Assembly (NCBI GenBank): GCA_965223125.1
Contig: OZ244984.1
Coordinates: 1,178,001-1,242,000, forward strand
From: Pacificispira sp965223125
Lineage (GTDB): Bacteria; Pseudomonadota; Alphaproteobacteria; UBA8366; Aestuariispiraceae
Reading direction: 5' to 3'
Length of the DNA: 64,000 nucleotides
The notes beneath the pieces are model-generated. The model saw only the letters and a list, made by a program, of their open reading frames with translations. It did not search any database and was not told the DNA's origin. The position numbers and the translations under genes are program-made. Shown in pieces: positions 8,669-16,764 of this stretch. How positions within the stretch are numbered: the stretch's first letter is position 1; each line of letters begins with the position of its first letter.

Positions 8669-9301
8669 ATGTTGCGCAGGATTTACATCGCCTGTATCGC
8701 CGTAGTGATGATCGGGACTGTGGGTCTGTCAACGGCGCAATCCGCACGTTCGGAACAGGACGCCGGAACCTTCATCATGGAACTGGCCGACAGGGCCCTG
8801 TCGGCCCTGACCGATCCTGAGTTGGACAATGCCATCCGGGCGGAACGGTTTCGCGAGTTGCTGCAGGAAGGGATGGATATCCCGACGGTCGCCGCCCGTG
8901 TTCTGGGGCCCTATGTGCGCCGCGCCACCGACGCGGAAATGGCGGAATTCATCGACCTTCTGGAAGAAAACATCGTTCGCAAATATGCGGTCATGTTCCG
9001 AGGCTATTCCGGTGAGGAAATCAAGCTTCTGGAAACCAGGGATACCAAGCGGGACTCACAACTCGTCGTCATCGCCGTGGAACGAACGGACGGATCTCCT
9101 CCCGTCGAGGTGCGCTGGGTCGTTCATGACGTCGATGGTCGCAAGAAGATCATCGACATCATCGTCGAACGTGTTTCCATGGTGACCACGCAAAAGGAAG
9201 AATTCGTTTCCGTCATCCGTCGGGGCGGCGGAAAGATCGAGGCGCTGCTGATCGAATTACGGGAACGAAACGCCGAACTGGCAACGAATATCAAAAGCTG
9301 A
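8669..9301 (+). CDS. mlaC: MlaC/Ttg2D periplasmic phospholipid-binding protein
   Basis: MlaC shuttles phospholipid between the outer-membrane MlaA complex and the inner-membrane MlaFEDB transporter. The 210-residue product has a signal peptide ending near residue 25 (STAQSARS). The family pattern follows: an N-terminal helical region (IMELADRALSALTDPEL), FRELLQEGMDIPTVAARVLGPY, and the beta-sheet VEVRWVVHDVDGRKKIIDI with a C-terminal helix. It directly follows mlaA, giving an outer-membrane plus periplasmic pair. The inner-membrane transporter must be encoded elsewhere. Confidence 0.92.
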   Translation: MLRRIYIACIAVVMIGTVGLSTAQSARSEQDAGTFIMELADRALSALTDPELDNAIRAERFRELLQEGMDIPTVAARVLGPYVRRATDAEMAEFIDLLEENIVRKYAVMFRGYSGEEIKLLETRDTKRDSQLVVIAVERTDGSPPVEVRWVVHDVDGRKKIIDIIVERVSMVTTQKEEFVSVIRRGGGKIEALLIELRERNAELATNIKS

Positions 9302-9334
9302 CCAGTCCCAGAACTACCCCCACGCCCATTCGAC

Positions 9335-9880
9335 TTAACCGGGCGATCCCTGAAACAGAACCGAGAGTGCCTGATCGATCAGGGTTTCGAGCGTCTGACG
9401 GGGTATATCCTCAGTCGCTAAGGATTTCAGCGCTGCATAGCGCAACAGGTTCCCGCGGATGACACCACCGCGATCCGCCTGTCGCCCGTCCTGCCCCGGG
9501 AGATGCTCCAAGAGCATCACCAGATAATCCTGTTGAACGAATTCGGCCATCAATTCAGCCTGTTTCACAAGCTCCCGAAGACCCGATGCATGGTCCGGGA
9601 GAATCGGCCCGACCGGTTCCTTCAGGCGGCGGCGCAACCGGCGCAGCGGGTCGATGGCCGTTTCCCGCCAGGGCACCACGGATTGCTCCGCCTGGTGCAG
9701 GCTTTCATCCGACAATCGCACGCCATGCCGACCGACCCAACAGCACAACAGAACCAGATTGATATCCAGGCCAAAGCGATCCTGCAGGTCCAGACACACC
9801 GCCTCAACCCCTTCCGCCCCGTATAGGGCAAGACTGAACCTGTGAAAGGCATGCTGTTGATGGTCATTTGCCGTATTCAT
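9335..9880 (-). CDS. TIGR02444 family protein of unknown function
   Basis: I recognise this as the TIGR02444/DUF2390 group by the pattern F-x-L-x-L-Y followed by VCLDLQDRFGLDINLVLLCCW and by PLRRLRRRLK. The function is not established. Starting at the ATG at 9880 gives 181 residues; an upstream extension to 10099 lacks family similarity and would overlap the neighbouring promoter region. It is all-helical in appearance with no signal peptide or membrane segment. It converges with mlaC and is divergent from the small DUF465 gene. Confidence 0.8.
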   Translation of the reverse strand: MNTANDHQQHAFHRFSLALYGAEGVEAVCLDLQDRFGLDINLVLLCCWVGRHGVRLSDESLHQAEQSVVPWRETAIDPLRRLRRRLKEPVGPILPDHASGLRELVKQAELMAEFVQQDYLVMLLEHLPGQDGRQADRGGVIRGNLLRYAALKSLATEDIPRQTLETLIDQALSVLFQGSPG

Positions 9881-9965
9881 GGGGTCAGGATCACCTGAAT
9901 GCGGAAACCGTGCAAGGACAGGCTTCATTCCTGCAACGGAGGCTGCTATACTGACATCAACACGA

Positions 9966-9996
9966 CCCGCCTCGACAGGCGGGTTGCCTGTTTTTT
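9966..9996 (+). terminator. Overlapping hairpins ending in a T-run (terminator or attenuator)
   Basis: Two hairpins compete for the same bases. Hairpin 1 pairs CCCGCCT (9966-9972) with AGGCGGG (9977-9983) around a CGAC loop. Hairpin 2 pairs ACAGGC (9975-9980) with GCCTGT (9986-9991) and runs straight into six T residues, giving an intrinsic-terminator shape. A TATACT box lies just upstream at 9947-9952. The arrangement sits 44 bp before the DUF465 start codon. Confidence 0.55.
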
Positions 9997-10039
9997 GAAG
10001 TCTGCTCCCGGTTTCCGCAGCCCCGTATATAGGCTCCCA

Positions 10040-10246
10040 ATGGACGAAGAAGAAGAAGCAGAAATCCGATCCCGGCTGGCGGCCCTCAACGAGGAGCACC
10101 GGGATCTGGACCAGATGATCGCGCGGGTATCGGAATCAGCCCCCTTCGATCAACTGCAATTGATCCGGATGAAGAAACGCAAACTGGCGATCAAGGATCA
10201 GATCTCGCGTTTGAACGGCATGCTGCTGCCCGATATCATCGCCTGA
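10040..10246 (+). CDS. YdcH/DUF465 family small coiled-coil protein
   Basis: This 68-residue acidic then basic helical protein matches the DUF465 family of tiny cytoplasmic coiled-coil proteins. The family pattern is the central L-x-x-x-H-R-x-L-D followed by a basic KKRKLAIKDQI stretch near residues 43-54. The function is unknown. I chose the ATG at 10040; an upstream extension is not family-like and would read through the hairpin pair just before it. The gene is followed 25 bp later by the deacetylase-like hydrolase and may be co-transcribed with it. Confidence 0.78.
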   Translation: MDEEEEAEIRSRLAALNEEHRDLDQMIARVSESAPFDQLQLIRMKKRKLAIKDQISRLNGMLLPDIIA

Positions 10247-10271
10247 GCGAAACCCGCCTGCGGAGAGAACG

Positions 10272-11321
10272 ATGGTTGGCACCGAACACCCCCTTTCCAT
10301 CTTCTGGCATCCCGCTGTACTGGATCATGATACCGGCAGCGGTATTCTGGACACACCGCCGGAGATTGATTTCGGAATATCCGAACCCCATCCCGAATCC
10401 GCCCAGCGCATCCGCAACATCAAGACCCTTCTGGAACGCGGACCGCTGTCAGCGCGGATCGACTGGCGTGATGGCCGTGTGGCGAAACGCGCGGAACTGG
10501 AGCGGTTCCACGACAGAAACTATCTCGACCGCCTGGAAGCAATGGACGCGACGGGTGGGCACCTGACCGCCTCGACCCCGTTCGGCAAGGGAAGCTGGAT
10601 ACCGACCCGCGCGGCAGCAGGCACCACGCTTGCCGCCCTCGACCATGTGCTGGCCGGACACGGAACCGCCTATGCCCTTGTCCGCCCGCCCGGCCATCAC
10701 GCCGCCCGCGACCGCGCCGATGGCTACTGCTTCGTGAACAATATCGGTGTCGCGGTGGAAAGCGCGCGCGCATCGGGCCTGGGCCGCGTTGCCGTGGTGG
10801 ATTGGGATGTACATCACGGAAACGGGACGCAGACCGGTTTCTATGATCGCCCGGACGTGCTGACGATCTCACTGCATATGGATCACGGTGCCTGGGAAGG
10901 CGACAGTCATCCGGAGACCGGACGAGTTGAGGAAGCCGGAACCGGCCCCGGTGCGGGCTTCAACGTCAATATTCCGCTGCCCCTCGGGCGCGGGAATGCA
11001 AGTTATCGCAGAGCCTTCGAAGATATTGTTCTGCCCCGGCTGGACAGCTTCGCGCCCGATCTGATCGTGGTCGCCGCCGGGCAGGACGGCAATCAGTTCG
11101 ACCCGAATGGCCGCATGTGCCTGACCATGGATGGCTATCACTGGATGGGATTACAGATCAGGGCCGCCGCAGACCGGCTGTGTAGTGGCAGGCTGCTGGC
11201 GGTGCAGGAAGGCGGCTATGCCCCGACCTATACCGCCTATTGCACCCATGCCGCGCTTTGCGGCCTGATCGGCATCGATACTGGCCTGGAAGACCCCATC
11301 GCCTTCCTGCCAGATTCCTAA
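10272..11321 (+). CDS. Class II histone-deacetylase-like amidohydrolase
   Basis: The 349-residue protein is a zinc-dependent deacetylase of the HDAC/acetoin-utilisation superfamily. RPPGHH at residues 138-143 supplies the two active-site histidines. VVDWDVHHGNG at 176-186 supplies the zinc ligands Asp179 and His181. VVAAGQDGNQFDP near 260 carries the third ligand region in class II style. Bacterial members deacetylate polyamines or small acetylated compounds; the true substrate cannot be read from the sequence. It is cytoplasmic and converges on gshA with only 3 bp between stop codons. Confidence 0.9.
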   Translation: MVGTEHPLSIFWHPAVLDHDTGSGILDTPPEIDFGISEPHPESAQRIRNIKTLLERGPLSARIDWRDGRVAKRAELERFHDRNYLDRLEAMDATGGHLTASTPFGKGSWIPTRAAAGTTLAALDHVLAGHGTAYALVRPPGHHAARDRADGYCFVNNIGVAVESARASGLGRVAVVDWDVHHGNGTQTGFYDRPDVLTISLHMDHGAWEGDSHPETGRVEEAGTGPGAGFNVNIPLPLGRGNASYRRAFEDIVLPRLDSFAPDLIVVAAGQDGNQFDPNGRMCLTMDGYHWMGLQIRAAADRLCSGRLLAVQEGGYAPTYTAYCTHAALCGLIGIDTGLEDPIAFLPDS

Positions 11322-11324
11322 CTG

Positions 11325-12695
11325 TCAGTATTTGCACTCTTCATATATCGGATCGATCCTGCCCTGCCAGCGGGTATGATAGGCCTCCAGCAGGTCTTCA
11401 GCGAAAGTCTTGCCGGAGGCAACAATGGATTCGAGCGGTTCGATATACTGTGTCTCGTCCAGGCCGGAACTGCCACTCAACCGCGCCCGACGGGTCAATC
11501 CGCCACGACAGATGTCCAGAGCCCTCTGCGCGACATCGCGAACCGTGCCATCACGGAAGGGCGCGCCCAGTGCCAGTTTCGGCACCGCATCACGCATCGC
11601 GGAAATCTCCTCGATGCTCCAGTCGGCGATCAGGTCTGCCGCCTCGCGCTGGGCCTGATCGTCATAGAGCAGACCGACCCAGAGAGCCGGCAAAGCGCAG
11701 AGATTACCCCACGGCCCGCCATCGGCACCGCGCATTTCGATGAACTTCTTCAATCGCACTTCCGGGAACACCGTCGTCATATGATCGGTCCAGTCGGTCA
11801 TGGTCGGAAGCTGGCCTTCAAACCCTTCCAGCCGACCATCCATATAATCCCGGAAACTCTTGCCGGAGACATCGTGATAAATGCCGTCGCGATAGACGAA
11901 ATACATCGGCACATCGAGGACGTAATCGACCCAGCGCTCATATCCGAACCCCTCTTCGAAGACGAAGGGCAGCATGCCGCAGCGATCGGGATCGGTATCG
12001 GTCCAGATATGGCTGCGGTAGCTGAGAAACCCGTTCGGCTTGCCTTCGGTGAAGGGCGAATTGGCGAAAAGCGCGGTTGCCATCGGCTGTAATGCAAGGG
12101 ATATCCGCATCTTCTCGATCATGTCGGGTTCGGAACCGAAATCGAGATTGACCTGAACCGTGCAGGTCCGAACCATCATGTCGAGACCAAGCGACCCTTT
12201 CTTCGGCATATAATCCCGCATGATCTTGTAGCGACCCTTGGGCATCCAGTGGATGTCCTCGCGCTTCCAGATCGGGTTGAAGCCGAGGCCGACCGTGCCC
12301 GCCCCGACTTCCTTGCAAGCGGCGACGACCTGTTCCAGATGCCGATGCACCTCGCTGCAAGTCTGGTGGATCGTTTCCAGCGGCGCACCGGACAATTCGA
12401 ACTGTCCACCCGGCTCTAGCGAAACCGATGCCCCGTCGCGACCCTTCAGCGCAATGATCTTGCCCTGCTCCAGTACAGGCTCCCAATCCGGCCCGGACAG
12501 TGCCTCCAGCAGACCCTTGACGCCGGGGATACCCTCATAGGGAAGCGGGCGCATTGAATCGCTGCAGAAAAGGAATTTCTCATGCTCCGTACCGATGCGC
12601 CAATCGGATTTCGGCTTAGCGCCCGACGCGATGTATTCAATCAACTGTGACTTGGACTCGACACGGGTCTCGTCGGAGGCGGTGGGAGACGACAT
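11325..12695 (-). CDS. gshA: Glutamate-cysteine ligase (plant/alphaproteobacterial type)
   Basis: This enzyme makes gamma-glutamylcysteine from Glu, Cys and ATP, the first step of glutathione synthesis. The 456-residue length and motifs fit the plant-type GCL class found in alphaproteobacteria: RIGTEHEKF near the N-terminus, SLEPGGQFELSGAP in the active site, TVGLGFNPIWKREDIHWMPK, and TVQVNLDFGSE. The ATG at 12695 has AAGGA 9 bp upstream; a TTG two codons earlier is less likely. It lies 49 bp downstream of rsmE, a conserved alphaproteobacterial pairing. Confidence 0.94.
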   Translation of the reverse strand: MSSPTASDETRVESKSQLIEYIASGAKPKSDWRIGTEHEKFLFCSDSMRPLPYEGIPGVKGLLEALSGPDWEPVLEQGKIIALKGRDGASVSLEPGGQFELSGAPLETIHQTCSEVHRHLEQVVAACKEVGAGTVGLGFNPIWKREDIHWMPKGRYKIMRDYMPKKGSLGLDMMVRTCTVQVNLDFGSEPDMIEKMRISLALQPMATALFANSPFTEGKPNGFLSYRSHIWTDTDPDRCGMLPFVFEEGFGYERWVDYVLDVPMYFVYRDGIYHDVSGKSFRDYMDGRLEGFEGQLPTMTDWTDHMTTVFPEVRLKKFIEMRGADGGPWGNLCALPALWVGLLYDDQAQREAADLIADWSIEEISAMRDAVPKLALGAPFRDGTVRDVAQRALDICRGGLTRRARLSGSSGLDETQYIEPLESIVASGKTFAEDLLEAYHTRWQGRIDPIYEECKY

Positions 12696-12744
12696 GGGCA
12701 AACATCCTTACCGAAACGGGCCTCTCACCGGGACCGTGCAGAGT

Positions 12745-13494
12745 TTAACCGCGTGGTGGGGGACGCTCTGCACCATCCCCTGCCACGGCCTGCCAGACAG
12801 CCAGGGCCGCCAGTGCTGCCGTCTCTGCCCGCAGGATGCGCGGACCCAGACCGACGGGATGGACTAAAGGCGACTGATGCATAAAGTCAAGTTCCGCCGC
12901 GGAAAAACCGCCTTCCGGTCCGGTCACAAATCCGACAGGCCCCGGTTTTCCGCGCCCTGCAAGCACGGCCAGCGGTTCCGCCCCCCCGGCCTCGGCACAT
13001 AAAAAAAGCAGCCGGTCCTTCGGCCATTCCAGAATCAGGCGGTCAAGCCGCCAAGGTTCATCCACAAATGGAACGTCTAGGCGTTCACATTGCTCCGCCG
13101 CTTCAATGGCGGTTGCCTGCAATCGGTCGGTCTTCACCCGCTCCGACTGGGTCCGTTCGGTCAGGACCGGGATCAGGCGGGACACCCCCAGTTCTGTCGA
13201 TTTCTGGACGATGAAATCGGTCTGCGCTTTCTTCACCGGCGCGAAGGCAAGCCAGATATCCGGCCCGGATGCCTGCACCCGGCGGCGCTCCGTCAGGGCA
13301 AACCGAGCACGGGTCTTGCCAATCTCCAGAATCTCCGCCGCCCATTCGCCGTCACGCCCGTTAAATAGGGTCAGATGCGCACCCGGCGACAGCCGCAGTA
13401 CCCGTCCCAGATAATGGGCCTGGTCCGGACTCGCCTCAACCGGTTGATCGGGGGTGAGGTCCTGTGTCACATAAAGTCGGGTTGCTGTTGCCAT
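12745..13494 (-). CDS. rsmE: RsmE 16S rRNA m3U1498 methyltransferase
   Basis: RsmE methylates U1498 of 16S rRNA using SAM and has a SPOUT trefoil-knot fold. The 249-residue product has the N-terminal PUA-like part (YLGRVLRLSPGAHLTLFNG), the central KKAQTDFIVQKSTELGVSRL, and the C-terminal knot with the SAM loop FVTGPEGGFSAAELD and LGPRILRAETA. The start at 13494 (MATATRLYV) fits the family; an upstream extension to 13605 has no family support and would enter the divergent ubiA promoter. It leads into gshA. Confidence 0.94.
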   Translation of the reverse strand: MATATRLYVTQDLTPDQPVEASPDQAHYLGRVLRLSPGAHLTLFNGRDGEWAAEILEIGKTRARFALTERRRVQASGPDIWLAFAPVKKAQTDFIVQKSTELGVSRLIPVLTERTQSERVKTDRLQATAIEAAEQCERLDVPFVDEPWRLDRLILEWPKDRLLFLCAEAGGAEPLAVLAGRGKPGPVGFVTGPEGGFSAAELDFMHQSPLVHPVGLGPRILRAETAALAALAVWQAVAGDGAERPPPRG

Positions 13495-13537
13495 GGCGCA
13501 GACTATTCTGGCCGGACCGTGAAGAGCAAGGATACGC

Positions 13538-14497
13538 TTGACCGAGATGATGAAATCAACGCCCGAGATCAATCGCAGCGACCGAACAGACATTCCCCGG
13601 GGCAACTGGGTGGATCGCTGGCTGCCGCCCTTTGCCCGACCCTATGCGCGGCTGGCACGCTGGGATCGGCCAATCGGGACATGGCTTTTGCTGCTGCCTT
13701 GCTGGTGGGGCGTGGCACTGGCCGGGCACGGATCGGGTGAAAGCATCCCCATGCTGGTCTGGTACGCAATCCTGTTCGGTATCGGGGCCATTGCGATGCG
13801 CGGTGCGGGCTGCACCTGGAATGACATCACCGACCGGGATATCGACGGCAGCGTCGCGCGTACCGCGACCCGTCCGATCCCTTCAGGCCAGGTCAGCGTG
13901 AAACAGGCACTGGCCTTCATTCTGTTGCAGTCGCTGGTCGGGCTGGCGGTGTTGAGCCAGTTCACACCCTTTGCTGCGCTGGTTGCCATCGCCTCGCTTG
14001 GCGTTGTTGCGATCTATCCCTTCATGAAGCGCGTGACGTATTTCCCGCAGGCCTTTCTCGGCATCGCCTTCAACTGGGGAGTTCTAGTCGCGGGGGCCTT
14101 GCTGATGGGGGAAATCATGCCGCAGATCCTGTTGCTCTTCGCCGCCGGGTTCTGCTGGACGATGTCCTATGACACGATCTACGCCCATCAGGACAAGGAG
14201 GACGACGTGCTGATCGGAGTGAAATCAACCGCGCTGAAATTTGGCGACCATACGCGCCCGATCATCGCCGGGTTCCTGGTGCTGACGCTGACGCTGATCG
14301 CGCTCGCCGCCTGGATGCATGGCGTGGCAGGACCGCTGTTCTGGCTTGGATGGGCTGCAGCGGCGGGACATTTCGCCTGGCAGATCCGAACCCTTGACTT
14401 CGACGATCCGGTCAATTTGCTGAAGCATTTCAGGGGCAACCGCCATGCCGGAATGCTGGTGGTGCTCGCCCTTTCCCTTGGCTCCGTGGTGATCTGA
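13538..14497 (+). CDS. ubiA: 4-hydroxybenzoate polyprenyltransferase
   Basis: UbiA attaches the polyprenyl tail to 4-hydroxybenzoate in ubiquinone synthesis at the inner membrane. The first aspartate motif is NDITDRDIDGSVARTATRP and the second is AHQDKEDDVLIGVKS, both binding Mg-pyrophosphate. About eight hydrophobic membrane helices are visible across residues 45-319. I kept the TTG at 13538 because AAGGA lies 5 bp upstream; ATG codons at 13547 and 13550 are alternatives. It is divergent from rsmE and is followed 5 bp later by a methyltransferase gene. Confidence 0.93.
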   Translation: MTEMMKSTPEINRSDRTDIPRGNWVDRWLPPFARPYARLARWDRPIGTWLLLLPCWWGVALAGHGSGESIPMLVWYAILFGIGAIAMRGAGCTWNDITDRDIDGSVARTATRPIPSGQVSVKQALAFILLQSLVGLAVLSQFTPFAALVAIASLGVVAIYPFMKRVTYFPQAFLGIAFNWGVLVAGALLMGEIMPQILLLFAAGFCWTMSYDTIYAHQDKEDDVLIGVKSTALKFGDHTRPIIAGFLVLTLTLIALAAWMHGVAGPLFWLGWAAAAGHFAWQIRTLDFDDPVNLLKHFRGNRHAGMLVVLALSLGSVVI

Positions 14498-14502
14498 CAA
14501 TC

Positions 14503-15141
14503 GTGCGCAACCTGATCTGTGAGAATACCCGCATCCAGTCACCGCGCCTGCTGCCGGAGATGAAGCTGCATCTGGCCCAGGACGACGTACCGCTCTATCG
14601 CATGGGGGAGGACGAACTGGCGGCGCTGGGCATCGGCACTCCCTACTGGGCCTTCGCCTGGGCGGGGGGACAGGCGCTGGGGCGCTATATCCTCGACAAT
14701 CCGCACTCCGTGCGCGGGCGCAAAGTGCTGGATTTCGGTGCCGGGTCCGGCATGGTCGCCATCGCCGCCGCCCTGGCCGGGGCCTTTGATGTGATCGCCA
14801 ATGACATCGACCCGGTCGCCGCCGAAGCGATGGGCCTGAACGCCGAGTTGAACGATGTGTTCCTGGATGTCGTGACACAGAATGTGATCGGCTCCACCAG
14901 TGCCGATTATGAGGTCGTGCTGGTCGGCGATGTTTTCTATGATAAGGAAATCGCCGATCATGTCCTGCCCTGGCTGCGCGATCTGAAGGCGCGCGGACGG
15001 GAAATCCTGATCGGCGATCCGGGGCGATTCTATCTACCTGATCTGGGCCTGGAGCGGATTGCGCGCTATAATTCCGAAACGACGGGCCTGATGGAGGATA
15101 CCGACCTTCGCAATGCAGGCGTCTGGAGACTGGCCGGATGA
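14503..15141 (+). CDS. Class I SAM methyltransferase resembling ETF-beta lysine methyltransferase
   Basis: The 212-residue protein has a seven-beta-strand methyltransferase fold. The SAM loop VLDFGAGSGMVAIAAALAG is near residues 75-93, the acidic motif NDIDPVA follows near 105, and the substrate motif VGDVFYD near 145 matches the DxFY/DVFYD signature of METTL20-type protein lysine methyltransferases acting on electron transfer flavoprotein beta. The exact target is inferred, not proven. The gene uses a GTG start and its stop overlaps the next start (ATGA), so it belongs to a ubiA-led operon. Confidence 0.78.
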   Translation: MRNLICENTRIQSPRLLPEMKLHLAQDDVPLYRMGEDELAALGIGTPYWAFAWAGGQALGRYILDNPHSVRGRKVLDFGAGSGMVAIAAALAGAFDVIANDIDPVAAEAMGLNAELNDVFLDVVTQNVIGSTSADYEVVLVGDVFYDKEIADHVLPWLRDLKARGREILIGDPGRFYLPDLGLERIARYNSETTGLMEDTDLRNAGVWRLAG

Positions 15142-15743
15142 CAGAGGACGTTCGCGTATATTTCGCCTTCCGCAGCCCCTATTCGAGACTGGGCCTGCAT
15201 ATGTTGGCACGGGCCGGACTAAAAGGGGCCGAACTGGAGAAGGCCGGGATCACCGGCCAGCTGATTCCCTTCACCGGGCCACCGGACGGGACCGATTTCC
15301 TGGATCCAACCAGCAGCCGCCCGAAACTGCTCTACTACATGCTGGATGTGCCGCGCATGACCGCCCGTATGGGGCTGCCGCTGGGTCAGCCAAAGCCGTT
15401 CGAAGTGGATTTCACCCCCGCCAACCGCGCCTTCGTTGCCGCAGATCGAGCAGGCCGGGGCATGGCATTCGCCCTTGCCGTCTCTGATGCCCGATGGGGC
15501 GAGAGTCAGGATATCTCCGATCCCGCGATCCTCGCCGCCTGTGCCGATGCCGCAGACTGGGACGGGTTCGATGCCGTGGCTGAAGATAGCAGCCTTGATG
15601 CCATCCTCGTCGAACATCGTGCCCTGATCAAACGCGATCAGGTTTTCGGCGTCCCCTTCGTTGTCCGGGGCAAACAGAAATATTGGGGCCACGACCGGAT
15701 GGCCCTGTTTCTGGAAGATCTTGCGGCTGACCTGAACCCCTGA
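15138..15743 (+). CDS. DsbA-fold family protein, HCCA-isomerase-like
   Basis: The 201-residue product has the thioredoxin-fold start VYFAFRSPYSRLGLHML, where SPYS replaces the CxxC redox pair. This pattern belongs to the 2-hydroxychromene-2-carboxylate isomerase / kappa-GST branch of the DsbA family. VFGVPFVVRGKQKYWGHDR near the C-terminus is the cis-Pro region and family tail. It probably uses glutathione or simply binds a thiol ligand rather than acting as an oxidase; no aromatic degradation genes are nearby, so the substrate is unassigned. It overlaps the preceding methyltransferase gene by 4 bp. Confidence 0.8.
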   Translation: MTEDVRVYFAFRSPYSRLGLHMLARAGLKGAELEKAGITGQLIPFTGPPDGTDFLDPTSSRPKLLYYMLDVPRMTARMGLPLGQPKPFEVDFTPANRAFVAADRAGRGMAFALAVSDARWGESQDISDPAILAACADAADWDGFDAVAEDSSLDAILVEHRALIKRDQVFGVPFVVRGKQKYWGHDRMALFLEDLAADLNP

Positions 15744-15776
15744 CCGGGAATACTGGAAAACGGCTCAAGGCGACGT

Positions 15777-16655
15777 TCAGTCCACGCGGGTTACATCGAC
15801 CTGAACCTGCATCCCCAGCAGATGCCCGCCGTCATGGACAAAGGTGCCGCTGACGGGCAGAGCCTGATTGGGCGTGCGGGTCGTTGCGACACGGATCAGG
15901 TTCCGGCTTGCAATGATCCGGTTGGTCGGATCGAACTCCACCCAGCCCGCCCCCGGTACGAATATATCGGCCCAGGCATGGGTCGCACCGCCCCCGCTCA
16001 AGGCGACGGCGCTGTCCCCCATGTCGTTTTCATCATGCAGATAGCCCGTGACGAAGCGGGCGGCGAAGCCGAGGATGCGGGCGGCCTCCATGAAGAGCAG
16101 CGCAAAGTCCCGACAGGTGCCGCTGGATAGGCTCAACGTCTCGGCGGGAGTCTGAACGCCTTCCTCCTCCCGCCGGATGTATTGAAAACCCAGATGCACA
16201 GCGCTGCTCAGCGAATCCAGAACCTGGAGACTTCCACCCGGCAACTGTGGTAGAACATTGTTTATCCAGTCACGCACCGTATCGGCATCCTGCGGAAACT
16301 CCGTCGTCATGTGTGGGGCAAGATCAATCCGCTCGTCCGGATCGTATTGAATAGGATAGGCACCGGCATACCGTTCTATCCGGGCTAGAGGCTCGTCAAG
16401 GCCGTAGCGACGCAACAACAGTTCGCTCTCGATCACCAGGTCACTGGCTGCCTCATGGAACGAGAGCAGCGCCACGGAGTTGCCGAATGTGTCGAAAGCC
16501 CAGTGCACATCCGCACGCGGTGACACGGTGAGGCTGGAATCAAGAATACGCATGTCATGACCATCCCGAGGACGGATCATCAGTCGATGCTCTCCGAACG
16601 TCACCGGGCGGTCATACGAATACCGGGTGCGATGGACGATGCGCAGGGTTCTGAT
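15777..16655 (-). CDS. Transglutaminase-like cysteine protease family protein with apparent ATC start
   Basis: The catalytic triad of the transglutaminase-like superfamily is present: Cys in LSSGTCRDFALLF, His in ATHAWADIFVPG, and Asp in WVEFDPTNR. The N-terminal domain of this family normally begins a dozen or so residues before RTRYSYDRPV. In this frame that N-terminus is encoded upstream of the first GTG (16604), but no ATG, GTG or TTG precedes it. An ATC at 16655 sits exactly 7 bp after AGGAG (16667-16663), so I place the start there (292 residues). Otherwise the protein starts at the GTG at 16604 and lacks the first strand. It is divergent from a second transglutaminase-like gene. Confidence 0.8.
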   Translation of the reverse strand: MRTLRIVHRTRYSYDRPVTFGEHRLMIRPRDGHDMRILDSSLTVSPRADVHWAFDTFGNSVALLSFHEAASDLVIESELLLRRYGLDEPLARIERYAGAYPIQYDPDERIDLAPHMTTEFPQDADTVRDWINNVLPQLPGGSLQVLDSLSSAVHLGFQYIRREEEGVQTPAETLSLSSGTCRDFALLFMEAARILGFAARFVTGYLHDENDMGDSAVALSGGGATHAWADIFVPGAGWVEFDPTNRIIASRNLIRVATTRTPNQALPVSGTFVHDGGHLLGMQVQVDVTRVD

Positions 16656-16764
16656 TGCAGGTCTCCTATTGTCAGGGCGATCCGGAGTGGACAGGCGCGG
16701 ACGAAACGGGAGGGAATGGCATGTCGCCGTTCCCTGACACTAGGACAGGGCAGGAGAGACGACA

